This document shows positions 6,521 to 12,380 of a DNA stretch of 16,117 nucleotides, in pieces. Numbering within the stretch: position 1 is the first letter of the stretch; the number at the start of each line of letters is the position of its first letter. The position numbers were made by a program, and so were the translations under genes. The notes under the pieces were generated by a model, which was not told where the DNA came from, made no database searches, and saw only the letters and a list, made by a program, of their open reading frames with translations. The DNA lies in assembly GCA_002292895.1 (NCBI GenBank), contig DBCE01000179.1:42754-58870 (forward strand), written 5' to 3'. The DNA is from Phycisphaerales bacterium UBA966. Its GTDB lineage: Bacteria; Planctomycetota; Phycisphaerae; Phycisphaerales; SM1A02.

Positions 6521-8388
6521 CGCGGCGCCAACATCTGAATATTGGAGAGGCGCTGATCGAACGATGGGTCGCGAGTGATCCCACGCACGCGCACTGGGTC
6601 AAAGAGCAGCACGGTGGCGTAATGGGTGATTGGCAAGATTGGCATGTCCACTTCAGTCACCAGGCGTTCTGCATCAGCAAGAATTGCCAGCCGTTGCGCC
6701 GGGTCAGCCTCGGCGGCGGCGCGGTCCAGCAATCCATCAAACACTGCGTTGGAGTAGCCGCGATCATTGTTGCCATCGCCCGTGCGGCACAGATCAAGGA
6801 ATGTGGTTGGGTCGGGGTAATCGCCATACCAGCCACCGCGGGCAATCATGAAATTGCCGGAGCGCAGGTCGTCTTTCATGAACTTGGAATCCTTGGAAGT
6901 CAGCTCAACTTGCACACCGAGTTCGTTGCGCCACATGTCTGCCATCGCCAAGGAGAGATCGCGATACCGCGGGCTTCCCGTGGAATACAGCAGGTCCACC
7001 GTTGGAAACACCGTGCCGTCGGCCAGTTCTAGTTTGCCGTCACCGTTGCGATCAGCCCAGCCCGCATCGGCAAGTTCCTTGCGGGCGAGCACCACATCGT
7101 GGCCAAGTCCGGTTGGCGTCTTGTATCCCACCACACCGTTGGGCGGCACCAACGTATGTGCCACTGGCTCACCAACGCGAATCACGCGATCTGCAAGCGC
7201 CTGCTTATCAACGGCAAGTGCAAATGCACGCCGAACACGCGCGTCGGCAAATGGATTGAATCCGCCGCCCGCAAGTGTGGGGCGACAATTGAAACTGTAG
7301 AAATCCGTGCCGAAATTCTGCACAACATGCACATTGCGTCGCTCACCAGCAACCGGCTCTGGCAGCGCCGCGAGCGCCTCATCAACACTTGCACCCGCTG
7401 CACGGAGCGCGTCAAATTGGGGGCGGTGATGTTGCACATAAAGCGCCGCTTGCTCCGCCAATTCCACTTTGTATCCAACGCGAACATCAGACACCCAATC
7501 CGCGCCGCCAGCATCGAATGCCAGCACGGCGGTGTTGTTGTCCTCAATGGGCAAGATGTCAATGCTGTTGACCGTCTGCTGCGAATGGTCCCAATGAAAT
7601 GGATTGCGCACCAGCCGCATGCGTCGCTTGTAGCGCCAATCATGCACCATCAATGGACCATTGCACACAAGGTTGCCAGGCTTGGTCCAACGAGCATCGA
7701 TCGTGCGTCTCCCGGACGCAATGTCAAATCCACTGAAGCGCTCAGCCGTTGCTTGATGTATTGGCGCCATCACCGGAAACGCAATCACGGAGAGCCAGTA
7801 TGGAACGCGTCGGCGCAGGGTGAGCTCAATAGTCCGATCGTCGGGCGTCTTGATGGCAACTACTTCGCGGGCTTTGGCCATGGCGGCTGACCACAATTCC
7901 TGTGCGCGTGCTTCGGTGCGCTCCGCGGTGGGAAGCTTGGCGTACTGGGAGAGTTGCGCGGCACGGAAATCCCAAAGTTCTTGTGCACCCACAATGTCCG
8001 CCACAAATCCGGCGTAATCCGACGCAAAGTCCGGCAGCATGGCACGCTGCCACGCGGCAGCAAAGTCTTGCGCCTGCACCGCATCGCCGTTTGACCACCG
8101 CGCATCGGGGCGCAGATGAAATGTCCAATGCAGCCCATCCGGCGATACGTCCCACCGCTCGGCAGCACCAGGCTGCACGCCGCCGTGATCGTCGTCCACC
8201 ACTACAAGCGTCTCGTAAATGGCACGCCCCAGGCGAATGTCCTGCTGCCAGCTCATCTTCTGCGGGTCGAGGGTGAACGCATCGTTTGCCTGCACCATGG
8301 TGAAGTCTGCCTGCGGGCCCGTGGCATCAAAGGATGCAACGGCCAACAGAATGATGGCAATGAGAATCGCCGGTAATGCAAGCTTCAT
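6517..8388 (-). CDS. oppA: Peptide ABC transporter substrate-binding protein, OppA/SBP_bac_5 family
   Basis: This 623-residue extracytoplasmic protein captures peptides, or related solutes, for an Opp/Dpp importer. Family 5 binding-protein signatures are plain: an N-terminal lobe with SPDGLHWTFHLRPDARWSNG at 82-101, a central stretch with RVRRAFALAVDKQALADRVI, the GWADRNGDGKLELADG segment common in this family, and a C-terminal ILADAERLVTEVDMPILPI stretch. The N-terminus is a hydrophobic signal (residues 3-18) with no lipobox cysteine, so it may be released by signal peptidase I or stay anchored by an uncleaved signal instead of being a lipoprotein. It is somewhat longer than typical OppA proteins of about 540 residues, partly through an insertion near 125-190. 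It converges on the OppB-type gene rather than sharing an operon with it. The ATG at 8388 has TATACA 6 nt upstream. Confidence 0.92.
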   Translation of the reverse strand: MKLALPAILIAIILLAVASFDATGPQADFTMVQANDAFTLDPQKMSWQQDIRLGRAIYETLVVVDDDHGGVQPGAAERWDVSPDGLHWTFHLRPDARWSNGDAVQAQDFAAAWQRAMLPDFASDYAGFVADIVGAQELWDFRAAQLSQYAKLPTAERTEARAQELWSAAMAKAREVVAIKTPDDRTIELTLRRRVPYWLSVIAFPVMAPIHQATAERFSGFDIASGRRTIDARWTKPGNLVCNGPLMVHDWRYKRRMRLVRNPFHWDHSQQTVNSIDILPIEDNNTAVLAFDAGGADWVSDVRVGYKVELAEQAALYVQHHRPQFDALRAAGASVDEALAALPEPVAGERRNVHVVQNFGTDFYSFNCRPTLAGGGFNPFADARVRRAFALAVDKQALADRVIRVGEPVAHTLVPPNGVVGYKTPTGLGHDVVLARKELADAGWADRNGDGKLELADGTVFPTVDLLYSTGSPRYRDLSLAMADMWRNELGVQVELTSKDSKFMKDDLRSGNFMIARGGWYGDYPDPTTFLDLCRTGDGNNDRGYSNAVFDGLLDRAAAEADPAQRLAILADAERLVTEVDMPILPITHYATVLLFDPVRVRGITRDPSFDQRLSNIQMLAPR

Positions 8389-8394
8389 GGCTCT

Positions 8395-8400
8395 TGTATA
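8395..8400 (-). promoter_or_regulatory. -10 element of a probable leaderless promoter (oppA)
   Basis: On the minus strand TATACA ends 6 nt before the ATG at 8388, with AGAGCC between them. The sixth base is A rather than T, but the rest fits TATAAT well. Transcription would begin at or next to the start codon. Confidence 0.5.
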
Positions 8401-8433
8401 GATCGGACACAGGCGGCAATGTGATGCAATCCG

Positions 8434-8439
8434 TAGACT
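8434..8439 (+). promoter_or_regulatory. -10 element of a probable leaderless promoter
   Basis: TAGACT ends 7 nt before the GTG at 8447 with no Shine-Dalgarno sequence in between. It lies back to back with the oppA element in a 58-bp gap. It supports the GTG as the true start. Confidence 0.5.
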
Positions 8440-8446
8440 TTCCCCT

Positions 8447-9163
8447 GTGCGCCCCGCCCTCTCCGTCCTGATGTTCGCCGCCGCGTGCCTGACCCTGGTG
8501 GGCTGCGCCGCCGATCCGGCACCGCCCGTGCTGGCGTTCCCGCGTGCGGATTACGAGCGCGTCTTCGATGCCGCTGTTGAAACCGCCCGCGTGTACCGAT
8601 TTCGACCCGTGATCACCGACCGGGAACTGGGCGTGATCGAAACCGATGCGCGCACCGCCGGCTCCATGCTTGAGCCGTGGCGTACTGACAATGACGGCAT
8701 TCAAGACATGATGGCACACACGGTGAACTTTGAGCGCCGCCGGGTGCGGTTCGAGTTTGTGCCCGAGGCCTTCAGCACACCCACTCCCGAGGCCGATGCC
8801 CGAGCGCAGGGCGCCGCTATTCCTGGCAGCGTTCGCGCGGAGGAACGCTTTGATCTTCTCACCACCAAGGGCACCATCGAACTGCGCGCGTGGGTGTATG
8901 TCGATCGTGGATTCAAGCCGAACCAGCAAATCGGCCGTTGGTCAAGCAGCGAAACCCGTGTGTCTACCGACCCAACCATGGCACAGGACCGCGAGGACGA
9001 ATCCACCCGGATTCCCACCGAGTGGACCCCGATTGGCCGTGATGTCCCATATGAACAGCGGCTGATGGTCAGTATCCGCGAGTTGCTGGCAACGCCGGCA
9101 CCCGTGGCGAAAGCTGACAGCGCTGCAACCGCGCCCACCCCCGGCGCGGACACTCCGCATTGA
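8447..9163 (+). CDS. Predicted lipoprotein of unknown function
   Basis: Not recognised. The 238 residues start with a lipoprotein signal: a hydrophobic core at about 3-16 and the lipobox LVGC with Cys at residue 20, followed by AADPAPP. The mature part (about 30-200) mixes helix and strand, with an early helix FPRADYERVFDAAVETAR and strands such as FRPVITDRELGVIETDAR, then VRFEFVP and IELRAWVYVDRG. This resembles small membrane-associated lipoproteins that share an alpha/beta core, but no named family can be given. The start is GTG at 8447, supported by the lipoprotein signal and by TAGACT 7 nt upstream. It is divergent from oppA and followed after 72 bp by another exported protein. Its stop codon lies inside the TTGACA -35 of the next promoter. 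Confidence 0.75.
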   Translation: MRPALSVLMFAAACLTLVGCAADPAPPVLAFPRADYERVFDAAVETARVYRFRPVITDRELGVIETDARTAGSMLEPWRTDNDGIQDMMAHTVNFERRRVRFEFVPEAFSTPTPEADARAQGAAIPGSVRAEERFDLLTTKGTIELRAWVYVDRGFKPNQQIGRWSSSETRVSTDPTMAQDREDESTRIPTEWTPIGRDVPYEQRLMVSIRELLATPAPVAKADSAATAPTPGADTPH

Positions 9164-9189
9164 CACGGCTTTCAGACACGGGGTACCGT
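9160..9189 (+). promoter_or_regulatory. Promoter with consensus -35 before the exported helical protein gene
   Basis: A perfect TTGACA at 9160-9165 is followed after 18 nt by TACCGT at 9184-9189. Transcription would start near 9196 and leave a leader of about 40 nt before the ATG at 9236, without a clear Shine-Dalgarno sequence. The -35 contains the TGA stop of the upstream lipoprotein gene. Confidence 0.5.
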
Positions 9190-9235
9190 TCGCTGTTCAA
9201 CCTGCTCGCCGTCCCGCCCGAAAGCACTCCAGCCG

Positions 9236-10189
9236 ATGCTCCTGAATTCACTGAAGTTCTCATCCTCCGCACGCATCGCAGCAACTGTCGGAGTGCTCAC
9301 GTTGGTCGCTACCGCGGCGCCAGTCTTGGCGCAAGCCGACGCCATCCCGCCGGAGCTCGTGAACGTGAAGCAGGCGCTCACCGCAGAGCAACGAAAGTCC
9401 GTGACGGACTTCGTCGCCAAGGAGGTCGATCGATTTGCCGAAGCCGATCCCGCAGGCGTGGTGGCTATCCGAACCAAGCTGGTTGACCAGATTCGGCAAA
9501 CGACAGTGAGCCCAAACTTCCGCCGTGATTTCGGAATCGAATTCGTCAAGGGATTTGCAAAGTTTGCCGAGGGCACCGATTCGATGCGGGCCACCAACGC
9601 CTTCATCTTGGCGCGATTCATCGCTACCGCCGAGAGCATCGACTTTCTGATCGACAACCTCGATCCTGACAACCAACCGGAAGTTGCAATCCGAATCGCC
9701 GCGAGCGCGCAGTTGCCCAAGGCGCTTGATGCAGCACCGCTCTCTCCGCCGCAGTTCGATGCGATGACGAAGCGGATTGCCGCCGCCCTCAAGAAGGAGC
9801 GCAACTGGGTGGTCGCTGCACATGAAGTGGAGTCCATCACGCAGATGCTCCGCGAGGAAGCGCTGACGCCACCCCAAGCAGAAGCCATTGCCATGAGCTT
9901 GGCTTCCACCATCAACGATCTGCAATCGCGCGTCGCCGCGGGTTCCGATCCGCAACTGATCAATGCTCTGCAGCGTGCGCTGCTCGCAGTGCGCAATCAG
10001 TTGTCCGGGATCGCTGGTTCCGCACGCAGCAAACTGCTCACGGCGATCGCGCCTTCCTTGGACTCCCTGGTCAAGATGAAGTCCACGCCACCGGCGGGTA
10101 TTTCCGAGGCGGAACTCGACGCGACTTTCAAGGCGGTGGTCAACACCGCTGGGCTGCTCCAGAAGGTCACCGCAAGCGGCGGCGCCTAA
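9236..10189 (+). CDS. Exported alpha-helical protein of unknown function
   Basis: Not recognised. The 317 residues have a typical signal peptide (Lys/Arg in the n-region, core AATVGVLTLVATAAPVLA at about 15-32, likely cleavage after VLA at 30-32). The rest is almost entirely helical, with long amphipathic segments such as EQRKSVTDFVAKEVDRF and a series of helices spaced like HEAT or armadillo repeats (about 85-200). No cysteines, catalytic motif or membrane span is visible in the mature part, so a structural, chaperone-like or binding role in the periplasm is possible but unproven. It lies between a lipoprotein and the multiheme cytochrome, all on the plus strand. ATG 9236 is chosen because the signal peptide starts there. 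A promoter with a perfect -35 lies about 50-75 nt upstream. Confidence 0.75.
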   Translation: MLLNSLKFSSSARIAATVGVLTLVATAAPVLAQADAIPPELVNVKQALTAEQRKSVTDFVAKEVDRFAEADPAGVVAIRTKLVDQIRQTTVSPNFRRDFGIEFVKGFAKFAEGTDSMRATNAFILARFIATAESIDFLIDNLDPDNQPEVAIRIAASAQLPKALDAAPLSPPQFDAMTKRIAAALKKERNWVVAAHEVESITQMLREEALTPPQAEAIAMSLASTINDLQSRVAAGSDPQLINALQRALLAVRNQLSGIAGSARSKLLTAIAPSLDSLVKMKSTPPAGISEAELDATFKAVVNTAGLLQKVTASGGA

Positions 10190-10198
10190 GGTTATTGG

Positions 10199-10214
10199 AC
10201 TCAAAGGCCTGAGT
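10199..10214. repeat. Short inverted repeat after the helical protein gene
   Basis: ACTCA (10199-10203) and TGAGT (10210-10214) can pair around the loop AAGGCC, ten bases after the upstream stop codon. No T-run follows, so it is at best a weak terminator or an mRNA 3'-end hairpin. Confidence 0.3.
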
Positions 10215-10229
10215 TGGGTGTGATTTGGC

Positions 10230-10240
10230 ACGGATTCCGT
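10230..10240. repeat. Perfect palindrome ACGGA-T-TCCGT
   Basis: An odd-centred dyad of two 5-base arms lies in the 213-bp gap before the cytochrome gene, about 50 bp upstream of the candidate -35. It is a possible regulator-binding site. A match this short can also occur by chance. Confidence 0.25.
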
Positions 10241-10291
10241 CACGGGGCACTTTGGAGGCATTCGATTAGTGCCGAATGCAGACAAAGTCCC

Positions 10292-10321
10292 TTGACTCAG
10301 GCGATCCTCCCCCCCACTATT
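10292..10321 (+). promoter_or_regulatory. Candidate promoter of the multiheme cytochrome gene
   Basis: TTGACT at 10292-10297 matches five of six -35 consensus bases. The -10 is less clear: CACTAT at 10315-10320 has a 17-nt spacer and ACTATT at 10316-10321 an 18-nt spacer. Transcription near 10327 would give a leader of about 75 nt. Confidence 0.35.
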
Positions 10322-10337
10322 GCACGTACAGAAGATC

Positions 10338-10354
10338 AGATTCCCATTGAATCT
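10338..10354 (+). repeat. Hairpin in the cytochrome leader
   Basis: AGATTC (10338-10343) and GAATCT (10349-10354) form a perfect 6-bp stem with loop CCATT, inside the predicted leader about 50 nt before the ATG. Its role is unknown. Confidence 0.3.
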
Positions 10355-10402
10355 CCGCCGGCCAGCACTCCCCAGCCCCCACACTTTCTCGCTCGATCAC
10401 AC

Positions 10403-12364
10403 ATGAAGATGCCAGCCCCCTTTCAACGCCACCCACGCGCACGAGTCACTCTCATTGTTGGCGTGAGCGCGATGTTTGCTGCTGGTGTCGCTAGCACGGT
10501 GGGTGCATTCATGGGCGGCCCGCCGGTCCAGACGCAAATCCCAACGACGGCCGAGGATTTCCGGCAGCCCGGAACACAACCGAACGCCAACACCGATCAA
10601 TTCACCGCGGTCATTTCCAGCAACAATTGCACCTTCTGCCACTCCGACTACAGCCCAACCTTTGCGCCGTTCGATACGTGGGTCACCAGCATGATGGCAC
10701 AGTCGGCCCGCGATCCGGTGTGGCACGCTGCACTGGCGGTGGCAAACCAAGACGCCAATCTGTCCGGCGAATTCTGCATTCGATGCCATGCGCCCGGCGC
10801 TTGGCTCGGTGAACGAAGTGCTACAGGAACAACTGCGGAATTCACCAACGATGATTTGGACGGCATCAACTGCCACTTCTGCCATCGCGCTGTGAATCCC
10901 GAGCTTGGGAAGTTCAGTGCTGTCGGTTACCCCATTGAAGGCCAGGACCCAAATCCCGATCCGGAAGTGCTCTCGCCACTCGCCGCTGCAGGCCTCATTC
11001 CGCAGGGTCACGGCAACGCTCGCTACATCATTGATCCGCGCGACGTGCGCCGCGGACCGTTCAGCGACGTTCCAATCAACTTCCACGGTTCATCATTCTG
11101 GGGCGAACCAGTGTGGCTGATCACCAGCCCATTCCATTCCAAGAGTGAATTCTGCGGGACTTGCCACGATGTTTCCAATCCGGTGTTCACCAAGAACGCC
11201 GCCGGACAGTACGACCTCAATGCACTGAACACTCAGCATCCAACGCAATTGCCTTCGCAGATGTTCCCGGAGCAACGAACCTACAGCGAGTGGAAAAACA
11301 GTACGTTTGCCACCACCGGTGTTGAGTTTGCTGATGGCCGATTTGGTGGAAGTCTCACTGGCCCGATGCGGTCGTGCCAAGACTGCCACATGCCTGACCA
11401 GGTCGGCGGCGGCTGCGTCTTCTGGGATACCGGCGATCCATTCTTCACGCGCCAGAACATGCCCGCGCACTCCATGGCCGGCAGTAACACGTGGGTGATC
11501 GAAGCCGTTGCATACCAAGCAGGCGGCGACGCGGAATCACTGGGGCTCACGCCTGAGCGCATTCAAAATGCCAAGGCGCGGACTGTGCAAATGCTCCGTG
11601 ACGCAAGCGACATGGCCTTGACGCAAGAGGGAAACAACCTGAAAGTGCGCGTCACCAACCAAGGCGGTCACAAACTCCCGAGCGGTTATCCCGAGGGGCG
11701 CCGCATGTGGGTGAATGTCAAATTCCTCAATGCTGCCGGAGTGCTGGTTGCCGAACGCGGCGCCTATGACCTCAAGAGCGCAACACTCATCACTGCTGAC
11801 ACCAAGGTCTACGAAGCGCGCCACGGAAGTACCCCAGAAGTGGCCGCCGCTGCTGGCATACCCGCTGGCGAGAATTTCCATCTGACCTTGGCGAACACCA
11901 AGTTCAAGGACAACCGAATTCCGCCGCGCGGATTCACCAACGCTGCGTTCGCCGCCGATGGCTGCGGACCAGTGGACTACACCTACGCTGATGGCCAATA
12001 CTGGGACGACACCCTCTTTGCCATCCCAGCCGAAGCAACCCAGGCGGTGGTGACACTGAACTACCAGACTTCAAGCCGCGAGTACATGGAGTTCCTCCGT
12101 GATACCAACACCACCGATACCACTGGCCAGACTGCGTTCGACCTGTGGACGATGTTTGGCAAGAGTGCGCCGGTTGATATGGACACTGCCGCACTAACCT
12201 TGATCGCCATCGATCCCGCTGACCTGAACGGCGATGGCGCCGTGAATGGTCCTGACCTTGGCCTCCTGCTTGGCGGCTGGGGTCAACCCGGGTTCACCGA
12301 TATCAATCGGGATGGCACTACCAATGGCCCAGACTTGGGCATCCTGCTCGGTCGCTGGGGCTGA
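10403..12364 (+). CDS. Secreted pentaheme c-type cytochrome with dockerin-like C-terminus
   Basis: This 653-residue exported electron carrier has five CxxCH heme c sites: CTFCH at 76-80, CIRCH at 125-129, CHFCH at 157-161, CGTCH at 251-255 and CQDCH at 325-329. The order and spacing resemble the cytochrome c-554-like multiheme group. A signal or signal-anchor occupies about residues 14-36 (core VTLIVGVSAMFAAGVAS). After the hemes comes a beta-rich domain beginning VRVTNQGGHKLPSGYPEGRR at 415-434, often seen in such cytochromes; its His may serve as a heme ligand. The C-terminus holds two dockerin-like repeats at 607-627 and 633-653, ending exactly at the stop. Partners and the redox reaction cannot be inferred. 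The frame is open upstream to 10214, but ATG 10403 is chosen because the signal sequence begins there; ATG 10409 is also possible. No Shine-Dalgarno sequence is visible. Confidence 0.88.
   Translation: MKMPAPFQRHPRARVTLIVGVSAMFAAGVASTVGAFMGGPPVQTQIPTTAEDFRQPGTQPNANTDQFTAVISSNNCTFCHSDYSPTFAPFDTWVTSMMAQSARDPVWHAALAVANQDANLSGEFCIRCHAPGAWLGERSATGTTAEFTNDDLDGINCHFCHRAVNPELGKFSAVGYPIEGQDPNPDPEVLSPLAAAGLIPQGHGNARYIIDPRDVRRGPFSDVPINFHGSSFWGEPVWLITSPFHSKSEFCGTCHDVSNPVFTKNAAGQYDLNALNTQHPTQLPSQMFPEQRTYSEWKNSTFATTGVEFADGRFGGSLTGPMRSCQDCHMPDQVGGGCVFWDTGDPFFTRQNMPAHSMAGSNTWVIEAVAYQAGGDAESLGLTPERIQNAKARTVQMLRDASDMALTQEGNNLKVRVTNQGGHKLPSGYPEGRRMWVNVKFLNAAGVLVAERGAYDLKSATLITADTKVYEARHGSTPEVAAAAGIPAGENFHLTLANTKFKDNRIPPRGFTNAAFAADGCGPVDYTYADGQYWDDTLFAIPAEATQAVVTLNYQTSSREYMEFLRDTNTTDTTGQTAFDLWTMFGKSAPVDMDTAALTLIAIDPADLNGDGAVNGPDLGLLLGGWGQPGFTDINRDGTTNGPDLGILLGRWG
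12221..12361 (+). repeat. Two dockerin-like repeats encoded at the cytochrome C-terminus
   Basis: The 21-residue units start DLNGDGAVNGPDLG and DINRDGTTNGPDLG and both end in LLGxWG. They are identical at 15 of 21 positions and offset by 26 residues. The DxNxDGxxN loop is the calcium-binding pattern of type I dockerins. No cohesin is encoded in the window, so the partner or sorting role is unknown. Confidence 0.8.
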
Positions 12365-12368
12365 TCTC

Positions 12369-12374
12369 TAAGAT
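12369..12374 (+). promoter_or_regulatory. -10 element of a probable leaderless promoter
   Basis: TAAGAT ends 6 nt before the ATG at 12381, within the 16-bp gap after the cytochrome gene. No Shine-Dalgarno sequence is seen in CCACGC. The gene may have its own start of transcription despite the close spacing. Confidence 0.5.
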
Positions 12375-12380
12375 CCACGC

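Noticed and set aside
7024..7065. EF-hand or dockerin-like loop (DRNGDGKLE) in the OppA-type protein
   Set aside because: A D-x-D/N-G-D-G segment at this place is common in family 5 binding proteins and is not a separate domain.
9260..10384. Minus-strand open frame of 374 codons opposite the helical exported protein
   Set aside because: The plus-strand product has a clean signal peptide and amphipathic helices. The antisense translation is low in structure, rich in Arg/Gly/Cys/His, and crosses the intergenic region.
10214..10402. N-terminal extension of the cytochrome from an upstream ATG
   Set aside because: The extension is not signal-like and would bury the export signal that starts at 10403. 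It also covers the candidate promoter and hairpin.
11401..11420. Sixth heme site at the Cys in GGGCVFWDTG
   Set aside because: It lacks the second Cys and the His of CxxCH.
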